From the NCBI GenBank assembly GCA_964035545.1, contig OZ037767.1:27819628-27883627 (forward strand): a stretch of 64,000 bases of DNA, written 5' to 3'. Position numbers and translations under genes: made by a program. Source of the DNA: Bugula neritina (lineage: Eukaryota > Bryozoa > Gymnolaemata > Cheilostomatida > Bugulidae). The notes below the pieces were generated by a model. It made no database searches and had not been told where the DNA came from. It saw nothing but the letters and a program-made list of their open reading frames with translations. Of this stretch, positions 1 through 18,893 are shown piece after piece (position 1 is the first letter of the stretch; each line of letters begins with the position of its first letter).

Positions 1-506
1 AGGCGCAGTAATGGATTAGAAATGTAACAAAATAAGTTAGGTTCTTATGAGAATTATGCTATCTCAACTTCTCCACAGTTGTATCTAAATGGAATAGTGT
101 GGGAAATCAATATTCTTAGTGTAGCCTATTATAGCATTGGTTTAGCTTCAGTTCTTTTAGTTTATAGTTTTTAAAAATGTTTGAATTGGCATTGAAGGCA
201 AGGAAAGAAGGCATTTTGTATAAATGAGCAAATCTGCTAGTGCACTATTTTTATTATATAGAACACAACTGCATGCAAACTCAGTTTATTATAAACATGG
301 TCTATTACCCAAGTGTTCCAATTTTGGTGTTTGGAGTTATCATATCTATCTACCAGTTTTTCTTTTGAAATCTATTTATAGCATTTCTTATACATTGTTG
401 ATAGTTTTACATGGGAACAAGCTTCAGAGTTTAGAGATAAGCATGCTTTTATAGTAAGAAGTTATTTTCAAAGTGATGGCAGCATTTGTTTGCTTCATCT
501 TTCTAG
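1..506. other. Probable intron or upstream sequence of the CUB gene
   Basis: AT-rich sequence ending in a pyrimidine-rich acceptor (ctttctag at 499-506) that opens the first assigned exon. The open frame at 224-454 has no recognisable domain and is not called. Nothing else is seen here. Confidence 0.4.
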
Positions 507-5996
<5,490 letters not shown>

Positions 5997-8900
5997 ATGG
6001 ATTCCACTTCTCCAGGAAAAGAGGTTAGTTAGTGTTACAACAACTAGTACTACTACTACTAGCACTACTACACTACTACTAGTACTAGTACTAGTACTAC
6101 AACTACTAATACTACTACTACTGGGTCTAGTACTACTACTAGGTCTAGTACTACTAGTACTACTAGTAGTAGTAGTACTACAAGTACAACTTGAACTACA
6201 TACTGATACTGATATTACTTATTAACCCTTACGCGATCAATGGACCATATAATGATATATGTCTCTCAAAGCGACACTATCCACAGATCAATGGACCATA
6301 TATGGTATTTTAGGTAAACAAACAATAGCGCTCACTTTAAACTTCCAGTTTTCAACCGAACAGCCTAAAAGTTTTTGTAATTGATGCTGATACTGCAGCT
6401 TGGTAATTTTGGGATAATTATAGCCATTAAATTTGATTAAATTAATAGCTACCAAGCCAGCTAGTTGCTTTTCAATTTAATCCTTAAATTTCAAAATTAT
6501 CGTTAAATTTTAATGCTACTTTCAAATGAAAGAAACTGCTGTCAAATTATAGAGAGCCAGTTTATTTTATTTAGATAACATTTAGAAGAACATCTAAATA
6601 AACAGAAATGTTGGTCACTAAATTTTGAATCATATTATAAATTAATTTTATCATTTTGAGTTTTCAATTTTAAAATGGCGGTTCTGAGAGGTCAAATTAA
6701 AATGACTGATTTTAGCTAGAATTAAGGCCTCCTGTCACTTTAAGAAGCTTTTTATAATAGAAAATACTCTTAAAATTATAATCACCAGTTTATTTAAGGC
6801 CAAAACTTGAAAGTTATGCAAAATTTTCTAGCAAAATTCGCAATAAACTCAAACGAGGCATAAAATTGCGTAACTTCAAAGTTGATCGCGAAAGGGTTAG
6901 TATTAGTAGTAGTACTACTACTACAACTAGTACTACAAGTTAAAGTTCAAGTTGTAAGCCAGTACGGTTTTACTTTTTAGTTTTAGCGGTTGTAAACTAG
7001 TTCCTTTGTTAAACTTGGTCATATTCATATTGAGATTCGTCACAGTTGCGGCTTGTTTTTAATGCTTAATTTTCAGCCACAATAACAATGAAAATCCCAA
7101 TGAGCATGACAGTATGAGTATGAATAGAATTATGATAGTGATACTGAGTATCAGTATGATAGTGATTGTCTCTGTGATTCATTATCATTTTCTGATTATG
7201 GTGATTGTTATTGTAATTGATTATTCTGATTGAGTTGCTAATAACTTCACAAAGTGAATTTATTGTATTTACTCTGTGACTTTGGCTGACATTGTATTAG
7301 AGTTACAGTTATACGTATTGAGTTAATAATAATACGGACGCGAATTACTGAACCACTGAAACTTGCACTTACAGTTACTCAGTATGGGTATTATGTTGGC
7401 TATGCTGATGCTATGCATTTTTGGAACAAAATTGAAATATAGTCTAGCGTTATTTAATAATAGTAGAAGTAGGTCCATTAGTGGCATTGTACACCTATGG
7501 CTATGTAGCTTTAGTTCGCCTAAAATTTAAAAAGTTAATCTTGAAATTTTGTAGTGGTTATAACATTGCACATAACTGTAGCAAAGCTCATTTAAATAAA
7601 ATGTTATTTTCAGGTTATCTATCCACCATTTTTAAGTTTATTTGCTAACTATTGATGATTAATATTTTTAACACTTGTGTGTACAGAATAAGAATAATAT
7701 GGCTGCGGATGAGCTCAGTGATGACGAATACGATTTACTTAATTCTGAAACTTTTGGAGATGACCAAGAAGGTAAACTGACTTCCATTATGGTTAAGTCA
7801 AATTCTCGATGTAATATAATAGCAACATTTTACTGCTGCTTTGTTTAAAACACTTTCTTTAAGAAATATTTCTAGTCTTGTAGTGCCTTATCACCAGCTA
7901 GTAAAATTCATTTAAGGATTAACTACAACGTGATGATTACATATTCAGTAGAGTGCATCTGCTTGTCTTGTTGCTACAAATGAGTAAACATGGCCTAATT
8001 TGTTTCAGCATTTGATTGGGACGCTTTCGCTGAAGGATACACGAAGCCCGAAGAACCTTCTCTAGACTCTACGGTTTGTTTTTGATCCTTTGCTTTTAAA
8101 TTCATTGTGCTTCTTTCGAATTAACTGAATCTTGTATTGTCAACAATTTATTTTTTTAGCTCGATGTGAAAAAAGATTCCAAAGATGATGTACCTGATGA
8201 CCCTGCTATAATTAGCATGCATTCCACACAGGCACCAGGTCTTGGGTTGCTTGATAACTTGGACTCTATATATGGCAATCAGTCACCTCTTCCCTACCCT
8301 AGCACTATCGATAGTTTGGTATGCTAATGATGTAATTTTGATGACAATTTATTTATCTTTTTTGGCCTAATATAAGAATTAAACTTAAATTATTTTTATT
8401 GTTAGTCAACTATGGATTTTTTTGGCTTGTAATGAGCACAACTTTGCACCTAAAAAAATCAGTGCAAAGCTATATTGTATTCAGAAAGAAGGGTATCGTC
8501 AATATTTTTTGGCGTTATCACAATCTCTTTGATGGTTCTTATGACCTTCTTCATTGAATAACCCTGTCAAACTAACTTCTTTAGTTCAAAATATATCACA
8601 CTGCTTTGTTCAACATCCACAAGTCTGTTTCAGAATATTAGTTTCTTCAGATTCTATCTAAAGATGGTCATGATATTGTAGGCTGAATTATTGGTTTTTT
8701 TAGTATAGAGATTATTGTACTTTTTATTCAACTATATGCTTTTATTTATTAGTTTTAGTTAGCTAGCAGGTGCTGGACATGAACTGAACATGACCTTGAA
8801 CATGCTGTGTGTTGTAGTTAGACCCAGCCCGTGATATATGGGGCAGCCCTCTCACGGCTGGCAGCTTTGTCACTGCCACTGACAGACCAGACATCGTCAG

Positions 8901-11900
8901 AGACGCTAATCTAAGTAAGTCCTTCGAAACACCAACTCTGATTACACCGACAAAGAAGAAAGATGCATCTCAAGAAACTAAAGGTACTTTTTTTGCTGCT
9001 TTATTAACAAACTAAGAAAGTGAATTTCGGTATGTATTCAAGTGTAGGTATAGATGTAGATACAAGTGTAGCATAGGTGTACATATAGGAGTAAACAAAA
9101 TTTGAAAAAGACTTGAAAATAGTATGATTTATTGTGGTATTGTATTGGTGTATTGAATACATCATAATTGGTAATATAACATATGCTGCCGTTCTAAAAC
9201 ACTCAGCGGCTATTATCTGTAGAGTCAGCGGCCCCGATGCCAGTTAATGCCATGACAGTAGAAGAACTGGAGCGGCAATACAGCTCTGAGCAATCATCTC
9301 AAACTCCGCCCACTTCTTCAGTTTCTATTCCTTCCCACATAAACTCTCCCGGTCTGCTCTCACCGAGTGCTAGTTCTCATAACACGATGTATCGTCCCCC
9401 AGTAGGCACGCAGGCTCAACTGAATGGGGGACCTGTCTACCCACCTGCCCATATGCCATTTCGTATGGAACATAGGCTACCTAGGGCTACAGCATATCGA
9501 CACCCACCGCAAAGAGGTGAGACATCTGTGACATCTTAGAGACTCAGACTATCGTGTCTGCTATTAGCTAATATTTTGCATTTAGTTTGGTGTTTGGTTT
9601 TTAGTATGTGGTTCTCTAGTTTATCATGAATTAGGAAAGGATGCATGTATAAACTAAAATATAGTTGCCTGGTATAAATGCTGTGACTTGTACTGCAGGT
9701 ATGCAAGATCCTCAAATGTACAGAATGACGAGGGGTGCCGTGCCCCCACCCTATCCTATGAGATATGGTAATATGCCACCAAACTTCAGGCCAAGGAATA
9801 TGCAGCACAGCGCAATGGCCCCTCCTGTTTTACGCTATGGTAATAATGTTCCCCCTCAGCGGGCTAGAATGATGGGGCCACAAGGAATGAATATGTAAGC
9901 ATTCAGTGTTGAACTAGCTTCTTTATAAACTCTGCAATAGGCCATGTCATTCAATATTACAAAAAAAATGCACCTGAAAGGGATATTGTCATTGGGTTAT
10001 TTGTACTCAATTTGGGTCTATTTGATAATGTAGACGGTAAGCATATTGTGCTTATGTATCTATACCATACTAGATGTAGCTGTTGACAGTTTCTCAGATG
10101 TAAGGTGTCATTCGGAGACGGATTTTGATGACTCGTACATCATGTTAATAATTTTATTTTACATTATAACTCTTCCGCCGCTTTGTACTTTGATATATCA
10201 TTAGAAAACCTGAAGCTCACTGAGTATGCATGGCAAGGAGACAATAACATAAAAATATAGAAATATTGTACAGGAAAGCAAAGGTGTCCTTTGGATGCAT
10301 TATGCATGACTAATATCTGGATGGTGTTGTTTTTTTTTCAAAAAAAATTCTCAGCATTAAAACAAAACGCTGGCAGTTGAATTATTTCTAATGATATATG
10401 AGAGGGTTGGATATGAAAAGACCTTTAAATGCTACATTTGAGAATTGCTCTGTTTGCTATGCTACATCTCGCACAATAGGAGTTATGCTGTAGACACCAA
10501 TGGAAATGCTTTCTATTGTTTAGAATGAATCAGCATCAAATGCAGCAACTTCACCAGCAGATGTATAACCTTCATATGCAGCAGCAGATGCATGGCGCTG
10601 CCTATCCCAGAGACGAGTACGCCGGGCTGCTGACTAAACAAGAAAAGGATTGGCTGATTAAGATACAGATGCTACAGTTACACACGGATGATCCATACAC
10701 AGATGACTACTACTACACTGTGAGTAGAGTATGCTCTGGTATCCGGTGGTTGGTTGACTGTTTCATAGACGAAGGAACATTGCATGAACCAGCAGTATCG
10801 CACTAAATTGTAATCGATATTTAATTTGACAATGTGTATTGAGTTATCTGGCTATAGTTGTACAGCTGTTCGTGGCAAATGAATTATGTGCAACATTTAT
10901 ACATTTGTATGACATGGTTTTCACTGAAAAACTAAATATGATTTATATTAGATACAATATAATTATGAAAATAGAATATGATAAAACTGTAATGTAATAA
11001 TATGAATAAATAAATATAATAATATAATAATATACATGTAATATAAATAAAAGATGAAGCAGTTAGAAGACTTGTCTATGTGTGAGAGATGTTGGTTTTA
11101 CTATAAAGTTGTGCCTGTGGTCTGTGTACATGCGTTCATAATATTATAAGCATTCATATATGTATTCAACGTCCTTTCTATGAAGACTGTTTCTATAGAT
11201 ACTCATTCTACACATATGCTTGATACAGATAATCTTTATTTACATGATACTTATATAATTGTTTTTCCCATTAGAATTTCTCTTCATCTAAATATCTTCT
11301 TCGTAGATATTTATGAAGCTCTTTTTAAGCATTATTTGTCTATATGTTCTTTCTATAGATACAGCATGTCCCGATATTATACATTTATCTAGATATCATT
11401 TATGTAGATATTACATATCAATATATTATTTATGTAGACATTATATATCTAGATATCATTTATGTAGATATTATATATCGATATATTATTTATGTAGATA
11501 TATAACATTGAAAAGAATGATGAATCTGACGATGACTCACCTGACGACGGTGATTCATCGAGTAAGTTTGTCCTCCCAGCTATGGCTAAGCTAGAGACAA
11601 GAACTTACACACCCATGCAGTTTGAGGGTTCACTCGGCCGTCTCACCTCTTCCAGTGTACACAAACCCCGTCAGGTAAGTACCTCTGCACACACTTATCA
11701 GGTGTACTCACAGTGTCTTTATTAAACACTCTTCACATCAATGGTTTGTGAGAGACAAATGGTTGGTAGGTCTGTTTCATTTGTATGATTTTTATTTCAT
11801 TTTTGGCTTTTATACCTTCTCTGCAGTTTACAAAAAGCATTCTAAGTTATTGAAGAATCTACAAGCCTAACTTGTTTCATGGATTTGCAGGTGCTGGATG

Positions 11901-14900
11901 TTGGGGACAAAACTGAGCAGGCAACTCCAGCGCCTCTGGAAACCAAAAAGTTTAAATCTACTCTTTTAAAGTCAGAGCAGGTGTGTTGTAGAATATATAA
12001 GACAAAGCAGTTAGTTTCCAATATAGTGGATAAAATTTCTGCGAGGCCTGCAACTCCTAGACTGGTTTAAGCACCTTGACTTGAATTAATACGTCTTCTT
12101 ACTTATTAGGCTTTAGTAAAAGCATTAGGTTCTGCTATAGGGAAGGTGTAGACCACATCACTATGTTCTGTGCTAATGAGGGGGCAAATCCTGAAATAGT
12201 TTTTGTACACAGATTAAATTATAATGAGTAATATTTTTTACGAGAACAGATAGAAATGTAAATATATTTCCTGTTAGTAAGAACTTTCTGTGCTAATAAT
12301 AATATAGTTATTACCTACTGTAGGCTTTATTTCGAAACTTGGTTGTGAAAACCTGTTATTCCGTATTATTTTATAGGCCTATCAGCATATACTAGACATT
12401 GATGAGCTGAACAAGAAGATGCCAACTGTGCCGGAGGAAAAACGGTCTGTCTAGCATGTTGTTTCTAAAGCAAATTTCAACACACTGTAATAAATCTAAC
12501 CTAACCCAACATTGGTTACTACGTAGGCAGTTTCCAAGATTTGTATATTTTATTCCAGAAAAGAGTTGGAAGAAGACTGCAAGGCTAAGCTGCATAGTTT
12601 GTATCATATAGTCGAGGAGACCTGGTCATCTTTTATACCTATAAGGAAGGGGCGGTCCTTAATACTCCGAACTCTAGCTGTGGTAGACAAGCCAAGTTCA
12701 AGGTCGTTATTTGATAGGCTGCTAAGTTCTCTCGGACCATTTATTAAGAAAGAGCTAGCAGATCCTGTAAGTGTTACATACTTAGTGAAGAAGACTTTTG
12801 TTTGTATTATTTTCTTTTTGACTGCATGTTGGAGTAGTGATAGGGGAGTTATCCCTCTCTTATCTTTTGGCGTTCCGCTACAATATTGACTCTTTCTGAT
12901 TTTACATTACAACAGTAACTGCTTCTAGTATCATGTTACTGTAGTAACTGCTTCTAGTATCATGTTACTATAGTAACTGCTTCTAGTGTCATGTTACTAT
13001 AGTAACTGCTTCTAGTGTCATGTTACTATAGTAACTGCCTCTAGTGTCATGTTACTATAGTAACTGCCTCTAGTATCTTGTTGCTATAGTAACTGTTTCT
13101 AGTATCATGTTACTATAGTAACTGTTTCTAGTATCATGTTACAACAGTAACTGCTTCTAGTGTCATGTTACTATAGTAACTGCTTCTAGTATCATGTTAC
13201 TATAGTAACTGCTTCTAGTGTCATGTTACTATAGTAACTGCTTCTAGTATCATGTTACTATAGTAACTGTTTCTAGTGTCATGTTACTATAGTAACTGTT
13301 TCTAGTATCATGTTACTATAGTAACTGCTATCTCATAGTACTGAATGTTTCTCAGGTTAGTCTAAAGTGTATAAAGGGTATGAACGGTGTGTTGCAAACA
13401 TGCGATATGTCCAGCCTCCTTCTGATAGCTAGTCATGTGACACCTCACCTGAAGTCTGCTGTCAAAACATCTGTGAGTCATGCTACTTGTTTTTACACTT
13501 GTAAATTATTACTCAATATGTTGTTGATAAGGAGCACCTTGTAGGCTTATAAGTTCTATGATATAAGGAAATGGGATATTTTATTTGTTGCTTAAATTTG
13601 ACAGATACCATCTAAGAACACGTCTCAAAGTCTGGTTGTAGTTTTATGTCAATTGGAGTACTTTGCTATACTTAAAAGTTGAAGTCATTTCTTAAATTTT
13701 TGCAATCGTAGCTAAAGTTACCAATTAGCGTAATATAGTGCTGGTATAGCTTATGAAATCACGTGCTAAACTGATTTGACTTGTATTAATGCTGAATTAG
13801 TCAAAATGTATCCGTTAGACAATCTGCCAGGACTGTTTACTAAAGGTGTGTTTGATTTTCAGTTTGGATGTTATCTCATACTTCACTCCATTAAACAAGC
13901 AGAGAAAATCTTCTCGGCCTTTGTGGAGTTGTCGGAAGAGCTTAAACAATCTTGGTAAGGTGCTATAGTTGTGTTGGTAGAGTGCTATAGGTGTGTTGAT
14001 AAGGTGCTATGGTTGTGTTGGTAGTGTGCTATAGGTGTGTTGGTAGAGTGCTATAGTTGTGTTGGTAAGGTGCTATAGTTGTGTGTTGATAAGGTGCTAT
14101 GGTTGTGTTGGTAGAGTGCTATAGGTGTGTTGGTAGAGTGCTATAGGTGTGTTGGTAGAGTGCTATAGTTGTGTTGGTAGAGTGCTATAGTTGTGTTGGT
14201 AGAGTGCTATAGGTGTGTTGGTAGAGTGCTATAGTTGTGTTGGTAAGGTGCTATAGTTGTGTTGGTAGAGTGCTATAGGTGTGTTGGTAAAGTGCTATAG
14301 GTGTGTTGGTAGAGTGCTATAGTTGTGTTGGTAGAGTGCTATAGGTGTGTTGGTAAAGTGCTATAGTTGTGTTGGTAGAGTGCTATAGGTGTGTTGGTAG
14401 AGTGCTATAGTTGTGTTGGTAAGGTGCTATAGTTGTGTTGGTAGAGTGCTATAGGTGTGTTGGTAAAGTGCTATAGGTGTGTTGGTAGAGTGCTATAGGT
14501 GTGTTGGTAGAGTGCTATAGGTGTGTTGGTAAAGTGCTATAGTTGTGTTGGGAGAGTGCTATAGTTGTGTTGGTAGTGTGCTATAGTTGTGTTGGTAGAG
14601 TGCTATAAGTGTGTTGGTAAGGTGCTATAGGTGTGTTGGTAAGGTGCTATAGGTGTGTTGGTAGAGTGCTATAGTTGTGTTGGCATGGTGCTATAGGTGT
14701 GTTGGTAGAGTGCTATAGCTGTGTGGGTAGAATGCTGTAACCTAAATTGTGATGAAATAGTTTAATTTTGAAGGTTTATTCAAAGTACTGTAAACTTCTC
14801 AGAACTTGACTGCTGCCAGTTTCAATACGTTGTGTCTGAAAGAATACTAGTTTGCAACTAAACACACAGAAAGGCAATATATTCAACTTGCTTGCGTTTA

Positions 14901-15253
14901 TACTTTCTCGTGTGCAGTTCTGATACTGATTTGATATTCAATTTCTTTACAACTCGTTCTGGCAGATCCATGGACTGCCCTCCCCCTTCAAGCTAACAAT
15001 TGGCTAGTAAATGCCAGGATCCTTGGTTACATCGGCAATTCTATTTGTATGGTTATCTTACAGGTTCACATTTGTTAGCAATTTCCTGAGTATGGTGGAA
15101 AAGTCAAAGTCTTTACCTAAACTGAGATCCATGCCGGTGTTGGCCTATGACCACCTCGGTAAACAGGCTGGGAGTGCCGCCGCCCTCACCAGAATCAGTC
15201 ACTGGTTCAAACATCCTCATCAACCTTTGCAGCCTCAACAACCTGCCGGCTGA
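5997..15253 (+). CDS. PATL1: PAT1 homolog, mRNA decapping / P-body factor
   Basis: Fifteen coding exons join with every phase matching: 5997-6023, 7687-7771, 8009-8073, 8160-8318, 8818-8983, 9223-9516, 9699-9894, 10524-10719, 11498-11674, 11891-11980, 12377-12444, 12559-12766, 13356-13472, 13863-13954 and 15064-15253. The predicted protein is 709 aa (human PATL1 about 770). The N-terminus is acidic with a DDEYDLL stretch. A Pro/Met/Gln-rich middle follows, then the family signature [30 protein letters not shown] (exon 8) and [22 protein letters not shown] (exon 9), then the helical C-terminal PAT1 region. PAT1 proteins bridge deadenylated mRNA, the Lsm1-7 ring, DDX6 and the DCP2 decapping complex in P-bodies. 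The start is MDSTSPGKE on exon 1; ATG 7699 in exon 2 is the alternative. Identity is near certain; exon 1 is the weakest part. Confidence 0.93.
6041..6181. repeat. (ACT)n / (AGT)n microsatellite, left half
   Basis: Imperfect ACT/AGT trinucleotide array in PAT1 intron 1. A related array resumes at 6897-6945 on the other side of the MITE, so the transposon appears to have split one microsatellite. Confidence 0.9.
6226..6896. mobile_element. piggyBac-type MITE (non-autonomous)
   Basis: A 671-bp segment is bounded by inverted termini: CCCTTACGCGATCAA on the left and the complement of CCCTTTCGCGATCAA on the right (one mismatch in 15). It is flanked by TTAA (6222-6225) and TTAG (6897-6900). A TTAA target and a CCCTT-type terminus are hallmarks of piggyBac elements. 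Two copies of a GATCAATGGACCATAT motif sit near the left end (about 6235 and 6284) and look like subterminal repeats. There is no open frame, so it is non-autonomous. It lies in PAT1 intron 1. Family assignment rests on ends and target only. Confidence 0.75.
6897..6945. repeat. (AGT)n / (ACT)n microsatellite, right half
   Basis: Continuation of the ACT/AGT array on the right of the piggyBac-like MITE. Both halves contain a similar TAGTACTACAAGT stretch. Confidence 0.85.
11388..11497 (+). repeat. 60-bp tandem repeat ending in a splice acceptor
   Basis: Two copies of a unit of about 60 bp (starts near 11388 and 11448), with looser related sequence upstream from about 11290. Each unit contains two ATTTATGTAG stretches. 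The last one, ending at 11497, is the acceptor for PAT1 exon 9, and the exon's first codons (Ile-Tyr) are still repeat sequence. Confidence 0.85.
12912..13330. repeat. 29-bp minisatellite with palindromic core
   Basis: About 14 copies of a 29-bp unit (ACTGCTTCTAGTATCATGTT plus ACTATAGTA) fill most of a PAT1 intron (12767-13355). Each typical unit boundary forms the perfect palindrome GTTACTATAGTAAC. Confidence 0.95.
13958..14735. repeat. 22-bp minisatellite
   Basis: About 35 copies of a 22-bp unit (GTGCTATAGGTGTGTTGGTA plus GA or AG) occupy the penultimate-to-last exon intron of PAT1 (13955-15063). Units vary at two or three positions (ggtgtg/gttgtg, taga/taag/taaa), as expected from unequal exchange. 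The array begins within a few bases of the splice donor. Confidence 0.96.
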
Positions 15254-17612
15254 GATGAAACTATTTATGCATAAAGTTTAGTAACATTATGTGTATAATC
15301 TAATAATATGATGTATAACCGAGTAACAGGATGAGTGTGATCTAGTAATATAATGTGTATAGTTTGTATATGAAATGCATGATCTAGTAAGATGCTATGT
15401 ATAGTTTAATAATGAAGAAAAGAAATGATATGACCAATATTAAATTTGAACTGCCCATGTTATTTTGTACACATGTTGGATATTTCTCATATATTATCAA
15501 GTTCCTTATTGTTCATGTCTTGCATTTTCATTATTTGATTTTTTTAAACGTTCACTCAAGCATGATAGGGCAAAGTTGAAATATTCAGTTATTATTTAAG
15601 CTGACTTTTTAGGTAATCGAATCACAATTGTATTTACTCAAAACTGATCATTGTTATGATTCTTTCCCTTTTCGCATGATACATGTCTAGTATTTTCTGT
15701 GGCTCCTTTCTTCTATTATATTTTGCAATAAGCATGCCGAAATAATTTTTAGTAAACACAGTCATGGCACTTTACTTGTGAATATAATTTAATTACTGTT
15801 CACACTCATCTTTTCTATGTGTACAAAAGTTCTATGAATGCTTTTTTATACTTTAGTAAAATCTAGATGCTATGCTATAATATTACATTAAGGCGAAATA
15901 TGTTATGCCACCACAAAGCTAGAAATTTCCTGTATGAATAAAAAGTACTTTTTTCGAAACTATTATGTATTGGTTTTGGATTATATGCGGTATTTTCGTT
16001 TAGCTTCAGATGCTTTGTTTTTCGAATTCCACCAAATAAATTTGCTCGTGATACAATGCTATAATCTCTCCCTTTTCAGGATAATCTTAAAAATTAGTTT
16101 CAGCATTAATTTTAAGTTTCACCAATTATATCGTATGAGCGAAAATATAACAATTAATAAATATTAAAGTATAGGCTTTAATTAAATTATTCAGGCAGCT
16201 ATTCCAGGACAGATGTAAACATAAGATTATATATTGCGATTAAAAAGCAAATCAGAAAATTTTTACGAAAGTACACAAGGTTAGGGGGTCCATTGCCGGC
16301 TGAATGTACTAGTAGGTCTACTAGTTGTGGTACGGTAGAACTCTTTTCAGACCTCTAAGCTAATCTTTACCAAACTCGCTTAAAAAAACAAGTCGGTCTC
16401 ACATGAAAAAAAGATTATCAATTGGCCATGATCTCATAACTAACTTATGACATGCAATTGGTTAAGTAGTTTACTGCACTTAATCCAGTTGGTAGGGAAA
16501 AACTGTATGATTTACCCATGCACCTATATAATCTATATTACATGCTAACTTCCAGTCTGAAATCTTTTGGTTTGGTAGTAAACTAGTATTAAAATTTTAA
16601 TTGAAGTCAGCGTGGCAAAAATATCAATTCTCTACAATTATATGGATCGAGTTATAAAAGAAGCTCCCATGAAATTAGCAGCTATTAAGATCTATTTTCA
16701 TATACCTTTTCACGATGTATGTTTTGACACCCCATCATATTTGAAATTGCTTCCCCTCGTAGGTAAAAAGTGGACTTTAATGAACAAGAGCCACCATTAT
16801 TAGTTACTTTTATAATATACTAGTATATACATTTTTATAATTATGTACCTATATTGACTGATATACATTGCACTGATATACATGCTTCAAAAAGACTCAG
16901 AATGAGCTTGTTTAGTAGATAACATCACTAAGCATTTCAATTAATCAGAAAATAATTAGTTGCTGCCTGACAACAGCTCATAATGTCAGCAGGGACTTGC
17001 AAACATGTTTTGTGTGCACTTCACTTGCTGTTGTTATATTTCTATGATAAGAGAGGCCAACACTATAAAACATAGTCTGTAATTTTACTCTTAACATGTT
17101 ACTATAGTGCCCCACCCCAACATATGCATGCCAACTTTAATAAAACTTTTTATGAACTAAAGAGTTGTTTCCAAAGGCAAATTAGTGGAATTTATGATTC
17201 TAAATTGAGTTAATTATAATTTTACAAATACCAAAATGCCTACATTTTACTTTTCAATTTATTTTAAGTTAACAGTTGTGAAATAATTGGGATTTAAGAT
17301 ATTAGAAATGTCAAGTTAATGCAAGTTTATGCAGTTTCACCTTGGCTGTCAGCTTTATGTAAATTTCAATAATGGTGCATAGCATTCTGTCTTGACAATT
17401 ACTCGCAAACAGTTGCATAACACTGGCAATAAAACATCAGAGTAGTTTGTTTGAACTATCTATTTTATCTATTTTCACAATGGAGAATTGTTGAATTATT
17501 ATAATTCTAGATATTTCATCAAAATTTAAAAGTTTAACGCCTGCATAAGCAATAATTTAGCAAAATCATGATATTTGGCTAAGCTGAAACTGTTGGTTTG
17601 CTGACTCCTTGT
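15254..17612. other. PAT1 3' UTR and AT-rich spacer
   Basis: The first several hundred bases are AT-rich 3' UTR of PAT1, with a candidate AATAAA signal at about 15937. Beyond it I see no coding region, repeat array or structured RNA up to the stop of the first PLAC8-family gene. Open frames here (around 15397, 15934 and 16612) are AT-driven and have no recognisable domain. Confidence 0.45.
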
Positions 17613-18893
17613 TTACAGGCCAAGATGTTTCAGCTCTCTTGCCATTTGACACATGCTTAGCTGGGTGCAACAGACAAAGGTCCAAAAGTCATTTGGAATC
17701 GATCCCTGTAATGGGCAATAACAAATATCACGTGATACAATATTATAAACAAACAACTATAATTGATTTTACCTAAATAAGGATGACATGCTATAATTAG
17801 ATTCTCTTAATTTTCATTAACTCTCTTAATTTTCCTTCAATTCTTTATATTTGAATGCTTATGGAGAAAATAATAATTCGAACAATGAACCTAATAAAAG
17901 AATAAATTTGAAAGAGACTAAGGCAATTTATAAATGAAAAGCAATTTATAACTACAAATAAGTAATCATAGATTTAATTGGTTTAAATTCAGATTAGTGA
18001 ATAGAGTAAAAGGAAAATTTAAACCCACCTGAATGCCATACATGGTTCTTAACTTAGTTTTCATGGCCACCCAACTGGTTCCCGCGAGGCACCATCCAGT
18101 GCAACAACAGTCTTCACCAACACCTGTAGCTACACTGCAGCCAAGGCATGGTAAGCAGAAGTAGCCCATCAAACCTGCAGAGAAGTATAGTCTATTTATT
18201 GCAATAATAATATGGACTATTCAGGCATATAAATTAAGTATTTTGAACAGGAACTATGCTTTAATACCAGTTTTGGTTATTTTTTCAAATAAGCTAATTG
18301 CTTAATCAAAGCAAGCCATGTGGGTTTAATATAACTATCCTCAATTGAATAAATGTGAATTTTGGAAACAAAAGTTTTGTTGAAACAATTATATGTAGCC
18401 ATATATGGTTTACATTGAAAAAATATTTTCAAATAACAATTATACAGTGAAACAGCTTTGAAACAAGCTTACAGATGCCGCAGTCATCACAGCAACTACA
18501 CAGTCCAGAAGAGAAATCTCTTATGTTCTGTGGTATAGGCACCGTCATTGGCTGTTGGGTCATTGGTGGAGCATATCCTGGTTGCTGGACTCCCTGGGGT
18601 GGATGGGCTACTTTATTAGCCACTGCGACACAATATTAACTAATTACTTTATTTATTCTTTAATTAAACTCATAATCGATGATGCTGAAATTATTCAGTC
18701 AAAAGTGGCTATGCAACCCCTTCTTTCTATTTAGCTATTTCTACAGTTTGTCAAATATTTTACTAGTCATCTTAATACAACATAATTTAAATCAGCAAGA
18801 AATTAGAAGTATTGTTTTGAGTTATTTGATTTGAACTCATAATGTATAAAAAGAAATTTATTTGTCTTAATTGCATTAAAATAAATACTTACT
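17613..18893 (-). CDS. PLAC8/cornifelin-family cysteine-rich protein, copy 1
   Basis: Reading from the 3' side, coding exons are 18473-18622, 18029-18174 and 17613-17705, plus a single A of the start codon at 18893. The 129-aa protein has a short Pro/Gln-rich head (PPQGVQQPGYAPP), then the PLAC8 domain: LCSCCDDCGICLMGYFCLPCLGC, GEDCCCTGWCLAG, KLRTMYGIQG and the terminal CQMARELKHLGL. These match the cornifelin/onzin fold family; members are small membrane-associated cysteine-rich proteins with varied roles. The first exon appears to be 5' UTR ending with the A of ATG; a consensus donor (gaa|gtaagt) sits there and the acceptor is at 18623-18624. This gives a good Kozak context (A at -3, G at +4). 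The next PLAC8 gene upstream has the same exon phases and a last exon of identical length (93 nt). Confidence 0.88.

Noticed and set aside
13776-13862. Upstream extension of PAT1 exon 14 (in-frame open sequence)
   Set aside because: The only acceptor giving the required phase 0 is the cag at 13860-13862; no earlier AG fits the phase.
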